From contig NZ_MLAP01000003.1 in the NCBI RefSeq assembly GCF_002272865.1, positions 62,001 to 126,000 of the forward strand: a stretch of 64,000 nt of DNA, in the 5' to 3' direction. Below, piece by piece: positions 35,689-44,424 of the stretch. This stretch comes from Helicobacter sp. 12S02634-8. GTDB lineage: Bacteria > Campylobacterota > Campylobacteria > Campylobacterales > Helicobacteraceae. The position numbers and the translations under genes were made by a program. The notes beneath the pieces were generated by a model, which saw only the letters and a program-made list of their open reading frames with translations, was not told the origin of the DNA and did no database searches. Position 1 is the first letter of the stretch. Each line of letters begins with the position of its first letter.

Positions 35689-37188
35689 TTACCGACGCCT
35701 GCCTTCTTTGGGCTTGGAGCTTTGGGATGAAAAGGATCGATTGCGCGCGCTTGTTTGGGAGCGACCTTGGGGTTTGGCATATCGTTTGTTGGGTCTTGAT
35801 GTGTTGTTTCTTGTGTTTGTTTGCTGCCCTCTTGGGGATTTTTCATTTTCCATTTTCAAGATTTCTTGCTTGCTCAAGCCGATTTTTCCTGATTTGAGAT
35901 ATAAGGCAAGCAGCTTGAGTGAGAGCTGTGAGAGTTCGATTTTATCTTTGAGTCCCTCATAAATGCTTACGATTTCATCAGTAACTTTGGCTTTGAGAAT
36001 ATTTTCTAACATCTTATCACCATCGGCATTGACTGTTGGGACTTCATAGAGCTCAAGCTTAGAGCCAATGTCTTTTTGGATTCGTTGGAGTTCTTTGTAT
36101 TCTAATGGGGTCACAAGCGTGATAGCTACGCCCTTTTTGCCCGCTCTGCCTGTGCGTCCGATACGATGGACATAGCTTTCAGGATTGAGGGGGATATGGT
36201 AGTTGAATACATGGCTCACATCACTGATATCAAGCCCCCTGCTAGCAACATCTGTAGCCACGAGGATATCAGCTTTTTGGTTTTTAAAAGCATTGATAGA
36301 TTCTCTGCGCTCTCTTTGTTCCATATCTCCGTGCAAAGCGACTGATTTATAGCCCTTGGCATTGAGAAAGCCATTGAGTTCATCGGCCTCTTTTTTCATG
36401 CGCGTAAAAATAATGCTTTTTGAAGCAGATTGTGTATCGAGCAAACGCGTGATCGCGTCATTGCGCTCTGATTCATTGATAACATAGAGTCTTTGGGAAA
36501 TATCTGCATTGGTGATATTTGTGGGCGTGATTTTGATATTGATAGGGTCTTGTAATATCTTATCAGCTAGTGCACGGATTTGATCGGGCATTGTCGCAGA
36601 GAAAAGCAAGACTTGGGAGTTGCTAGGCAGATAGCTAAAAATCTCTTCAATATCATCTAAAAACCCCATATCAAGCATTTCATCGCTCTCATCAAGCACG
36701 ACAATTTTAGGGATAAAATTCTCGATTCTATCGTTTTTGAGGTGATCGAGCAATCTCCCTGGGGTAGCGATCATGACTTGAGGGAGTTTTTGGAAAAATT
36801 CACATTGTCTTTTGATACTTTGTCCGCCATAGACACATACCGTTCTCGTTTTAGCAAATTTTCCGAGTTTGAATATCTCATCACTGATTTGCATGGCCAG
36901 CTCTCGAGTGGGAGTGATGACTAGGGCTTCGATTGTTTTATCATTTTGTAGCATACTGATGATGGGCAGGGCAAAGGCTGCTGTTTTGCCTGTTCCTGTT
37001 TGGGCTTGGGCGATGACATCTCTGCCTTGTAGGACAGCTGGGATTGCTTTGGCTTGTATGGGACTGGGTGTGGTGAAACCTGCTTCAATGACGCCTTTGA
37101 GGACTTGGGGCTTGAGCCCGAGTTGGTCGAAGCGGCATTCATCTTGCTGGTCTTGACCTGATGGTTGCTCTGATTTTTCTTTTGACAT
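35689..37188 (-). CDS. DEAD-box-type ATP-dependent RNA helicase (RhpA/CsdA-like)
   Basis: A 499-residue RNA helicase. It has the Q motif (FTTPSPIQAKAIP), AQTGTGKT, PTRELA, GGQSIKRQ, SATMP, and HRIGRTGRAGKKG in the second RecA domain. The Walker B sequence reads VLDESDEMLD, i.e. DESD instead of DEAD. The C-terminal tail is Arg/Ser/Gln-rich and ends GRRR, a likely RNA-binding tail. H. pylori has a single such helicase, RhpA, that works with RNase J in RNA decay; the same role is inferred. Confidence 0.92.
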   Translation of the reverse strand: MSKEKSEQPSGQDQQDECRFDQLGLKPQVLKGVIEAGFTTPSPIQAKAIPAVLQGRDVIAQAQTGTGKTAAFALPIISMLQNDKTIEALVITPTRELAMQISDEIFKLGKFAKTRTVCVYGGQSIKRQCEFFQKLPQVMIATPGRLLDHLKNDRIENFIPKIVVLDESDEMLDMGFLDDIEEIFSYLPSNSQVLLFSATMPDQIRALADKILQDPINIKITPTNITNADISQRLYVINESERNDAITRLLDTQSASKSIIFTRMKKEADELNGFLNAKGYKSVALHGDMEQRERRESINAFKNQKADILVATDVASRGLDISDVSHVFNYHIPLNPESYVHRIGRTGRAGKKGVAITLVTPLEYKELQRIQKDIGSKLELYEVPTVNADGDKMLENILKAKVTDEIVSIYEGLKDKIELSQLSLKLLALYLKSGKIGLSKQEILKMENEKSPRGQQTNTRNNTSRPNKRYAKPQGRSQTSARNRSFSSQSSKPKEGRRR

Positions 37189-37412
37189 TTTTGCTCACTT
37201 TGTTTTATAGTTGGTTGCAAAAAGCCAAAAATCTTACAATCAGACTTTTTGCCTCCACCATTATAACAGAGTATTTAGCTTTTGTGTGCCCAAGCAGTCT
37301 TGTATTTCCATCAAGTTTGTATCAAGATGTCTGCAAGATGACAGATAGGTATCTATTGATTTATTTTTATGTGCTTTACTTAGCCTCACTTTAACTATAA
37401 TGAAAGGAATTT
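37189..37412. other. intergenic region between divergent helicase and ccdA genes
   Basis: About 224 bp of AT-rich DNA that should carry promoters in both directions. The 77-codon frame inside it lacks family resemblance and a ribosome site. A TATAAT at 37396-37401 is too close to the ccdA start, because the AAAGGA ribosome site would lie upstream of the transcript. Confidence 0.5.
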
Positions 37413-38156
37413 ATGTTTGATGATACTTTAATGCAAATCTTTTCTTCAGCCCCTATTTCAGCTTCTTTGCTTGCGGGTATTTTGACCTTTTTGAGTCCTT
37501 GTATCTTGCCATTGATTCCTGCATATATGTCTTATATCTCTGGGACTTCGCTTGAAGAGATCAAGTCAGGAGAAGCAAACAGATTCTCGATTGCTCTGAA
37601 ATCTTTGCTATTTATTTTGGGCTTTGGCGTTGTTTTTGTTTTGCTTGGAGCTTCGATGGCAAGGCTTATCCAAGACTATCTAGCTAGCAGTTGGCTCAAC
37701 TATATCGCTGGGGGGGTGATTATTATTTTTGGTCTGCATTTTTTGGGATTGTTTCGGATTCAGTTTTTATATAAAAGCAAAAAAAGTAATTTTTCACTCA
37801 AGCCCACCAATAAATTTTTAAGCCTGCTCTCGCCTTTTATTTTAGGTATCAGTTTTGCCTTGGGCTGGACGCCTTGTATCGGGCCGATTTTTACGAGTAT
37901 TATTATGCTCTCTGGCACACAAGAGGGCTATGGTATCAGCTTGATGGTTGTTTATACCTTAGGGCTTGGTATCCCGTTTTTTATCGTTGCTTTAATGCTC
38001 AATCAAGCCTTGGGCGTGCTCAATAAATTCAAAAAACACATGCGTTTGATTGAGATTTTATCTGGAGTGTTACTCATTGCAATTGGATTGGCTATTATCA
38101 GTGGTTCAATGCGGGGTATCAGCGAATTTTTATTACAAAATCTAGGAGGGTCTTGA
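37413..38156 (+). CDS. ccdA: CcdA/DsbD-type cytochrome c biogenesis transmembrane thiol reductase
   Basis: A 247-residue, six-helix protein of the CcdA family. It moves electrons from cytoplasmic thioredoxin across the inner membrane to keep periplasmic thiols reduced. The redox cysteines are C30 (LSPCILPLIPAY) and C155 (GWTPCIGPIF), each in the typical proline-flanked half-repeat. It is the likely electron source for the thioredoxin lipoprotein encoded at 29.5-30.1 kb. Its stop overlaps the start of the next gene (TGATG). Confidence 0.93.
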   Translation: MFDDTLMQIFSSAPISASLLAGILTFLSPCILPLIPAYMSYISGTSLEEIKSGEANRFSIALKSLLFILGFGVVFVLLGASMARLIQDYLASSWLNYIAGGVIIIFGLHFLGLFRIQFLYKSKKSNFSLKPTNKFLSLLSPFILGISFALGWTPCIGPIFTSIIMLSGTQEGYGISLMVVYTLGLGIPFFIVALMLNQALGVLNKFKKHMRLIEILSGVLLIAIGLAIISGSMRGISEFLLQNLGGS

Positions 38157-38416
38157 TGCGATATATCGGGATTATTTTGATGGGATTGATGGGATTTTTA
38201 TATGCGAGTGAGCCCATAGGCGCTGCGTGCGATCATACAGAGCATACACAAGCAGGGCTTAAGGGGAATTTTCTCAAAAAAGATACTTTTGAGGGGGCGT
38301 CGTGTAATCATACAGAGCACGCACCCAAAGATTCTATCAAGGGCGATAAGACTTTAAAAGATATGAAGGCATTTTTACACAGCCCTTATCCAAAGGATAA
38401 TCTCTCACAAAAATAA
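38156..38416 (+). CDS. small exported protein with duplicated Cys-[Asp/Asn]-His-Thr-Glu-His motif
   Basis: An 86-residue protein that I do not recognise. Residues 1-18 form a signal peptide (IGIILMGLMGFLYAS). The mature part has two imperfect repeats of about 25 residues starting at C25-D-H-T-E-H and C50-N-H-T-E-H, each followed by [Leu/Ile]-Lys-Gly-[Asn/Asp] and a Lys-Asp pair. The Cys/His/Glu content suggests metal (copper or zinc) binding; this is inference. AGGAGGG lies 5 nt before the ATG, and the start overlaps the ccdA stop. It is therefore made together with CcdA and could be a periplasmic thiol or metal partner of it. Confidence 0.8.
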   Translation: MRYIGIILMGLMGFLYASEPIGAACDHTEHTQAGLKGNFLKKDTFEGASCNHTEHAPKDSIKGDKTLKDMKAFLHSPYPKDNLSQK

Positions 38417-38498
38417 GGAAAGTTTTAAAGGGGAGTTTGCTACAATTTCAAGAATCCAAATATCCCTTGACCTTAAGAGTGTTAGCTAAAGGACAACA

Positions 38499-39716
38499 AT
38501 GCTGTTAAAAAATGGACTCATTTGTGACCACTCCCAGATGACAAAAGCAGATGTGCGTATCTGTGGGGGCAAGATCACAGAGATTGCCCCGAGTTTAGAG
38601 AGTATCAAAGATGAAGAAATCCTAGAGTGTCAAGGCAGGCTTATCGCCCCTGCTCTCATTGATCTTTATGTCTATCCTAAGAGCAAATCCCTCTCGCAAA
38701 AAACCCTCACCTCCCTTTCGCAAAAATCCATCAAAGGCGGGGTAGGCAGTGTTTTGATTTTGCCAGATACCACGCCAGCGTGTGAAAATGAAGCAATGAT
38801 TGAGTTGGTTAAAAGTATCGATGCGATGACTGAAGCCACACTGATACCAAGTATCAAGCCCACCAATGGACAAAATAGAATCAATGATATCTCGATACTA
38901 CACACCCAAGGGGGCAAGGTCATTTATATTGATAGCACTATCGATGGGAACAATCTCTTGCGTGTTATGCAGTATGCCTTAATGCTCCAAATCCCCATAA
39001 TCTGCTTTGCTCAAGACATCGAGCTAGGCAAAGGGGTTATCAATGAGGGCAAGCTTGCAGCTGATTTGGGGCTTCCTAGTATTTCATCTCTCTCTCAGAC
39101 CAAAGAAGTCGCTAAAATCGCAGAAGCCACACGCCACACAGGTGCAAAGCTACTCTTTGGTGCGATCACAGAGCCACAATCCCTCCAGATTATTGATTAT
39201 TTTAAAGCCACTCCTGCCCCCATACTCACGCAAACGCCAATCCATCACCTCATTTTAGATCAAAGTGCTTGTAATCATTACAACACCAAGGCCAAGTTGA
39301 ACCCACCCCTCAAAGACCCATTATCCAAACAAGCACTTTTAAATGCGCTCAAAGATGGCAAGATAGATATGCTCACAAGCTTGCAATGCGCTGATTATAA
39401 CTCCAAAAAAGACCAAGTATTTGAACTAGCTAGTTTTGGGATTGATGCGATTAGTTATTATTTTGCCCTTGCTTATACGCATTTGATAGATTCAGGGTAT
39501 TTGAGTTTGCAGAGATTTTTGTCTATCGCAGCTAAAAACCAAGCCGATTTTCTTTCGCTCAATAAAGGCGAGATTGCTATAGGCAAGGATGCAGATTTGA
39601 TTGTCATCAACACAGAGGCACACACACAAATCACGGATAATTTTTCGCCCTATTATGGACAGACACTCCTCTCAAAGGTAGAAAAAACCATCATCAATGG
39701 GAAAATCTATGGATAA
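38499..39716 (+). CDS. dihydroorotase-like protein (PyrC2), probably non-catalytic
   Basis: A 405-residue amidohydrolase-superfamily protein of the dihydroorotase/PyrC' type. The leading metal motif H-x-H is missing: residues 52-60 read ALIDLYVYP where active enzymes have an His-x-His-x-Arg block. Retained features are the DTTPACEN loop (usually TTP.TPP/NTxP) and KLNPPLKDP. In pseudomonads the inactive PyrC' is a structural partner of aspartate transcarbamoylase; a similar role is inferred. AAAGGA is 5 nt before the ATG. It corresponds in place to H. pylori HP0266. Confidence 0.82.
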   Translation: MLLKNGLICDHSQMTKADVRICGGKITEIAPSLESIKDEEILECQGRLIAPALIDLYVYPKSKSLSQKTLTSLSQKSIKGGVGSVLILPDTTPACENEAMIELVKSIDAMTEATLIPSIKPTNGQNRINDISILHTQGGKVIYIDSTIDGNNLLRVMQYALMLQIPIICFAQDIELGKGVINEGKLAADLGLPSISSLSQTKEVAKIAEATRHTGAKLLFGAITEPQSLQIIDYFKATPAPILTQTPIHHLILDQSACNHYNTKAKLNPPLKDPLSKQALLNALKDGKIDMLTSLQCADYNSKKDQVFELASFGIDAISYYFALAYTHLIDSGYLSLQRFLSIAAKNQADFLSLNKGEIAIGKDADLIVINTEAHTQITDNFSPYYGQTLLSKVEKTIINGKIYG

Positions 39717-40524
39717 GCTCTCAAACTATCTCATCAGCGCCCTCCCTTGGATTGAAAGGGCTTCTTTGGCGTTGCTTAAGGCTGTGATTATCCTTGTGGT
39801 TGGATTTTATATCGCAAAGATTGTCCGCTCAAAGACCCATCGTTTCATCGGCAAAAGAGATGAAATCTTAGGCAACTTTATCTCACAAGTGGCATTTATC
39901 GCTGTTTTGATTGTCACTATTGTTACAATGCTAGGCAATATCGGCGTGCAGACTGCTTCTATCCTCGCTGTCTTAGGGACTGCAGGAGTGGCTATAGCCC
40001 TTGCGCTCAAAGACTCCCTCTCAAGCATTGCAGGGGGGATTATCTTGATTGTGCTGCGACCTTTTAAGAAAAACGATACCATCGAAATTGGCCCCATCAA
40101 TGGCAAGGTCGAAGCTATCAATCTTTTCAATACAATGATAAGAATGCCCGATGACAAGCTAGCTGTGCTGCCTAATCGCAATGTGGTCAATGCCAATATC
40201 ATCAACTGCACCGATAGTGAAAAAAGACGCATAGAGTGGGTCTTTGGAGTTAGGTATGATAGCGATATTGAAGTTGTGCGCGGGATTTTAAAGACTACCA
40301 TAGCCCAGATGGATAAAATCGACCAAGATATGACGCCATTTGTGGGAGTGACAGATTTTGGCGCTAATGCTGTGTGTTTTACCATCAGAGTGTGGGCAAA
40401 GATTCAAGATAATGTATTTTCTATCCGTTCTGAACTCATCGAAGCCACCAAGGCAGCCTTAGACGCAGCGCACATAGAGATCCCGCCCCAAAAGCTTGAT
40501 ATCACATTATTGAATCAGCTCTAA
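39709..40524 (+). CDS. MscS-family mechanosensitive ion channel
   Basis: About 271 residues. Transmembrane segments lie near 17-40, 63-82 and 85-110; the last, pore-lining helix is Gly/Ala-rich (ASILAVLGTAGVAIALALKDSLSSIAGG). The cytoplasmic beta domain begins RPFKKNDTIEI and IPNRNV-like VLPNRNVVNANIIN. It releases solutes during osmotic downshock. I prefer the ATG at 39709 (GGGA 6 nt upstream); an in-frame ATG at 39697 is also possible. It overlaps the end of pyrC2. Confidence 0.9.
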   Translation: MDKLSNYLISALPWIERASLALLKAVIILVVGFYIAKIVRSKTHRFIGKRDEILGNFISQVAFIAVLIVTIVTMLGNIGVQTASILAVLGTAGVAIALALKDSLSSIAGGIILIVLRPFKKNDTIEIGPINGKVEAINLFNTMIRMPDDKLAVLPNRNVVNANIINCTDSEKRRIEWVFGVRYDSDIEVVRGILKTTIAQMDKIDQDMTPFVGVTDFGANAVCFTIRVWAKIQDNVFSIRSELIEATKAALDAAHIEIPPQKLDITLLNQL

Positions 40525-40549
40525 GAGGCACTAAGGAGATAATATAACA

Positions 40550-41803
40550 ATGGAACAAAACATTACGCTCATAGGTGCGAGTAAGCTTTTTGTTTGTGAT
40601 GAGAGCTTTGAGGTGATTGATGAGGGCGCGATAGCTTTCCAAAGCAATCCAAATGGACGCAATACAATCATTGAAACTGGCACTTATGCAGCATTGAGTG
40701 CTCGATACCCCCAAGGACGTTTTTATAAAGATGGCGTGATTTTGCCTTCTTTTGTCAATGCCCATATTCATTTTGAATTTGGCAACAATACTAGTCAGTT
40801 TGTCTATGGGAGTTTTGAGAGATGGCTAGAGAGCGTGATGGCTAAGCGCGATGGGGTGCTTAGTGATTTCACTTTGGCCCTAAAAGACTCTATCCAAGAG
40901 CAATTGATGAGCGGGGTAGGCAGTGTGGGGGCTATCAGCAGCTATGGTGGAGATATGTCCCTTTTGGCAGACTCTCCTTTGCGTGTGGTGTATTTCAATG
41001 AAGCGATTGGCTCAACACCGAGTGCGCTAGATTTTTTATATAGTAATTTCAAAGCCCGCTATGCAAGTGCTAAAGCCCTCCAGTCAGATACTTTTATCCC
41101 TGCGATTGCCTTGCATGCACCTTATTCTGTCCATAGTGTGCTAGCTAAACGCGTTTTAGAGATGGCTAGAAAAGACCAATGCCCCCTTTCGGTGCATTTT
41201 TTAGAATCACAAGCAGAATACCAATGGCTCCAAAACGCACAAGGTTGGTTCAAGGAATTCTATACCAATATTCTCAAGATCCCCACGCCCAAACCTCTCT
41301 ATAGCATTGAAGAATTTTTAGGTCTTTTTGATGGGCTAGGGGCGTTATGGACACATTGTCTGTTTGCCACGCCCAAAGAGCTCGAATACATCGCTCAAAA
41401 AGGCAATGTCATCTCTTGCCCTCGCTCCAATCGCTTGTTGTGCGGGAAATATCTTGATTTGGAGCGCTTGCTTTCTTGCGGGCTCAAGCCGATTTTTGGG
41501 ACTGATGGCAAAAGCTCTAATAACAATCTCAATATGCTCGATGAATTGCGGACAGCCTTGTTTGCTTACCCTCAGATGGATATAGAGAGGCTTGCTCAGA
41601 TGATACTTTTGGGCGCTAGTCTTTATCCTGCTAGAGCTTTAGGGCTGGATAATGGCGTGCTGACTGCGGGTAAATGGGCCGATATCAGTGTGTTTGTATG
41701 CCCTGATATTTCTCAAAGCACGCAAGCCCCCTTGCAGTTTCTTTTGCACTCTCAAAAGGTCAAGACTCTTTATATCAATGGCAAGGCAGTTCTTTTTGAA
41801 TAA
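40550..41803 (+). CDS. mqnX: aminofutalosine deaminase (amidohydrolase)
   Basis: A 417-residue amidohydrolase of the adenosine/guanine-deaminase-like group. Metal ligands are H72-I-H74 (VNAHIHFEF), HAPYSVH, HFLES and FGTDGKSSNN. In Helicobacter and Campylobacter the equivalent gene deaminates 6-amino-6-deoxyfutalosine in menaquinone synthesis; the mqnE and mqnC genes in this window support that reading. It occupies the same place relative to pyrC2 as in H. pylori. The AAGGAG ribosome site is unusually far (11 nt) from the ATG. Confidence 0.87.
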   Translation: MEQNITLIGASKLFVCDESFEVIDEGAIAFQSNPNGRNTIIETGTYAALSARYPQGRFYKDGVILPSFVNAHIHFEFGNNTSQFVYGSFERWLESVMAKRDGVLSDFTLALKDSIQEQLMSGVGSVGAISSYGGDMSLLADSPLRVVYFNEAIGSTPSALDFLYSNFKARYASAKALQSDTFIPAIALHAPYSVHSVLAKRVLEMARKDQCPLSVHFLESQAEYQWLQNAQGWFKEFYTNILKIPTPKPLYSIEEFLGLFDGLGALWTHCLFATPKELEYIAQKGNVISCPRSNRLLCGKYLDLERLLSCGLKPIFGTDGKSSNNNLNMLDELRTALFAYPQMDIERLAQMILLGASLYPARALGLDNGVLTAGKWADISVFVCPDISQSTQAPLQFLLHSQKVKTLYINGKAVLFE

Positions 41804-41843
41804 GCCTTGCAAATAAGTCCTGATAGCAGGGGCTTGTGAGGCT

Positions 41844-42326
41844 TTAGCGATTGGTGATTGTTTCTGGGTAGAGATCGTGGTTTAAGAGTCGGTATTGGGC
41901 CATTTCTTCATATTTGCTTTTTGGGAGTCCGTAGTTTGCATATGGATCGATACTAATCCCCCCACGAGGGGTGAATTTCCCCCATACTTCAATATATTTA
42001 GGTGCCATCAGTGCTATGAGGTCTTTCATAATGATATTGATACAATCCTCGTGGAATCCCCCGTGATTGCGGAAGCTAAAGAGGTAGAGCTTGAGGGATT
42101 TGGACTCTACCATTTTTATAGCAGGGATATAGCTGATATAGATTGTCGCAAAGTCGGGCTGGGAGGTGATCGGGCAGAGGCTGGTGAATTCTGGGCAGTT
42201 GAATTTGACAAAATAGTCATTTTCAGGGTGCTTGTTATCAAAAGCTTCTAAAATATTGGGATTATAATCAAAGGCATAGGCAATGTTTTGATTCCCTAAT
42301 AAGCTGAGTTTGTCTGATGGATTCAT
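41844..42326 (-). CDS. queF: NADPH-dependent 7-cyano-7-deazaguanine reductase
   Basis: A 160-residue type I QueF. The nucleophile Cys51 and Asp58 lie in [35 protein letters not shown] is the NADPH/substrate region, and [15 protein letters not shown] is also conserved. It reduces preQ0 to preQ1 for queuosine in tRNA. The ATG at 42326 has AGGAG 5 nt upstream, so the ten in-frame codons before it are probably untranslated. It converges with mqnX and diverges from the second DUF262 gene. Confidence 0.94.
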   Translation of the reverse strand: MNPSDKLSLLGNQNIAYAFDYNPNILEAFDNKHPENDYFVKFNCPEFTSLCPITSQPDFATIYISYIPAIKMVESKSLKLYLFSFRNHGGFHEDCINIIMKDLIALMAPKYIEVWGKFTPRGGISIDPYANYGLPKSKYEEMAQYRLLNHDLYPETITNR

Positions 42327-42516
42327 TGGAGCTCCTATAAAATTGTGATTATACAAATTTTATGCAGATTTTATGCAATCAATCCACTCAAAAATCCACC
42401 CAACATATATGAATCACAAAGCAGCTTTTTGTTTCGCGTTTAAGCTAGGCAGATCTAGCTTTTAACTGATAGAGATATGATTAAAAGGAATATTTTAGAC
42501 ACTAGAAAGTTAGGCT

Positions 42517-42522
42517 ATAATA
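42517..42522 (+). promoter_or_regulatory. -10 box for the second DUF262 gene
   Basis: TATAAT lies 67 bp before the GTG at 42589 and gives a leader of about 60 nt. GGAGGG at 42578-42583 is the ribosome site, 5 nt before the GTG. Confidence 0.45.
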
Positions 42523-42588
42523 TAAAAGATTGCAGCCTATACACACCAAGGGTTGGGGTAATCTATTATATTTATTTGGAGGGAACTT

Positions 42589-44360
42589 GTGTCAAAATTA
42601 AATGTAGATCATAAGACAATAAAAGCTTTATTTCAAGAGAAGAAGACTGATTTTCTTATCCCTGATTATCAGCGACCATATGCGTGGGGAGAAACAGAGT
42701 GTCAGGCCTTATGGGAGGATATTTTTACTTTTGCGATTCCTGATGGTGATAGCACAAAATTTGATAGCAATAGCGAGTATTTCCTTGGTCCAATCGTAAC
42801 TTTCAAGAATAAAGATGGAAAAATGGAGATCATAGATGGTCAGCAACGTTTGACTACACTGATGCTCCTCCTTCGTGCATTTTATTCTAAATTTGGGGAT
42901 ATGCAAGATGAGGACTCGAAAGCAACAAAACAGAATATCGAAAAGTGCCTCTGGAAAACAGATGAATTTGGCAAACCAATCAATAAAGAGGGCAAACCAA
43001 TATCGGGGGGGGGGGGGATTATGTGCTAAAAATTGATTCTGAAGTTGCCACAGATAAAGAAAAAGATGAATTTCTTGATATTTTACGCACAGGCGATTCT
43101 AAGGAGCAGAAAAGCCGTTATGCCAAAAATTATTATTTCTTTGAAAGTAAAATTCAAGATTTTAAAGACAAATACCCCCACTATTTTGCACATCTGCCGA
43201 CAAGAATTATGAATAATTGTATCTTGCTACCCATTGAAGCAGAATCGCAAGATACGGCTTTGCGTATTTTTTCAACCTTAAATGACCGCGGAAAACCATT
43301 ATCGGATGCAGATATTTTTAAGGCCCAGTTTTATAAATTCTATTCCTCGCTTGGGAAAAAGGACTGGTTTATTGAAAAGTGGAAAGAGCTTGAAAAAATA
43401 TGTGAGAAAATTTTTAATTCGACTTCTGTCACTCCGATGGACGAACTCTTTACAAGGTATATGTATTTTATTCGTGCGAAAAAAGGTATTAAGTCTTCGA
43501 CCACAGAAGCTCTTCGTAAATTTTATGAAAAAGATGGATATGCCATTCTGAAAAATGAAAAAACATTAGAGGATTTAGAAGTTCTTGCAAAATTTTGGAA
43601 TGATGTTTCAAAGCAAGAGGGCGATAGATTTTCAGATCGTATTCTTCGCTGCCTATTTGTGTTGAACTATGCACCAAATGGTATGTGGACTTACTTTGTA
43701 TCTGTCTATTTTATGCAGAATAAGGACGCTGATGGAATGCTCGATGATGATTTATTTTATACGTTCTTGAATAAAACAATAGGGTTTGTATGGACATATG
43801 CAATCACGAATCCGAGTGTGAGTGCACTCCGAACCCCAGTGTATGCTGAGATGATAAACATCGTAAACGACAAGCCTGTAACATTTGATGCTTTTAGGTT
43901 CGATACAGATAAAGTTAGAAATATGTTTTTAAACTTCAGCTTCAAAAATCCTCGTCCAATCACAAAAGCTATGGTTACTTGGTGGGCATATCAAAGCGAT
44001 GGACAAGAGCTCATGCCTCTTCAACCCCCTTTTGATATTGAGCATATTTACCCAACAAAACGGCAGGAAAGCGAACAATCCTTAGGAGATGAGCGCAACC
44101 TTGAAGCCCTTGGGAATAAAGCACTGCTTGAAAAAGGCATTAATATCAGAGCTTCTGATTATCGCTTCGTTGATAAGAAAAAATATTACCTTGGATTTAC
44201 GAATAGCCGTAACCAGAAAAAAGACGGCACAAAGGTACATGAATTAAGAGAACTCGCTAACACGTTCGATGATTTTACAGAAAAAGATATTGTTGCAAGA
44301 AATTCAAAAATTATCGAGGAATTTTTAGAGTTCTTAAAAAATAATGATTTGATAAGCTGA
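42589..44360 (+). CDS. second DUF262/DUF1524 (GmrSD-like) protein, phase-variable, OFF in this sequence
   Basis: The 5' frame starts at GTG 42589 and encodes IPDYQRPYAW (24-33) and IIDGQQRLTT (81-90). It then crosses a run of 13 G and ends at 43029 after 146 residues. The rest lies in another frame, beginning GDYVLKIDSEV right after the run and ending at 44360. It contains FSTLNDRGKPLSDAD and the HNH-like FDIEHIYP with LGNKALLEKGIN. With 14 G (or 11) one protein of 590 (or 589) residues results. The architecture matches single-chain GmrSD-type restriction proteins, so anti-phage activity is inferred. Sequence and length differ clearly from the copy at 5-7 kb, so this is not a recent duplicate. 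It is AT-rich and stands alone between queF and ald. Confidence 0.86.
43005..43017 (+). repeat. G13 homopolymer (phase-variation tract)
   Basis: Thirteen G lie inside the second DUF262 gene, coding for glycines in a low-complexity linker after KEGKPIS. Gain of one or loss of two G joins the two frames. The tract lies downstream of DGQQR here, but upstream of it in the first gene, so the tracts arose independently. Confidence 0.9.
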
Positions 44361-44379
44361 TTTAGCGATAATAGCGATA

Positions 44380-44417
44380 AATCCCCCCCTCTTTTTAGGA
44401 GGGAGAGATAGGGGATT
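44380..44417. terminator. nested inverted repeat, possible bidirectional terminator
   Basis: AATCCCC (44380-44386) pairs with GGGGATT (44411-44417) around an inner hairpin CCCTC (44387-44391) / GAGGG (44399-44403) with a 7-nt loop. It sits between the convergent DUF262 and ald genes. There is no long T run on either side. Confidence 0.4.
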
Positions 44418-44424
44418 AAGGGGT

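Noticed and set aside
37161-37394. 77-codon plus-strand frame between the helicase and ccdA genes
   Set aside because: It starts inside the helicase coding sequence, has no ribosome site and shows no recognisable domain; the hydrophobic look follows from AT richness.
37396-37401. TATAAT just before ccdA as promoter
   Set aside because: Transcription from it would start downstream of the AAAGGA ribosome site, leaving almost no leader.
40533-40552. ATA in frame and at good spacing from AAGGAG before mqnX, as alternative start
   Set aside because: An ATG lies two codons downstream and nothing in the protein needs the extra residues, unlike the hemH case.
5017-44360. The two DUF262 genes as copies of one repeated element
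   Set aside because: Apart from family motifs, the proteins differ in length, sequence and tract position; there are no shared flanking repeats, transposase or integrase.
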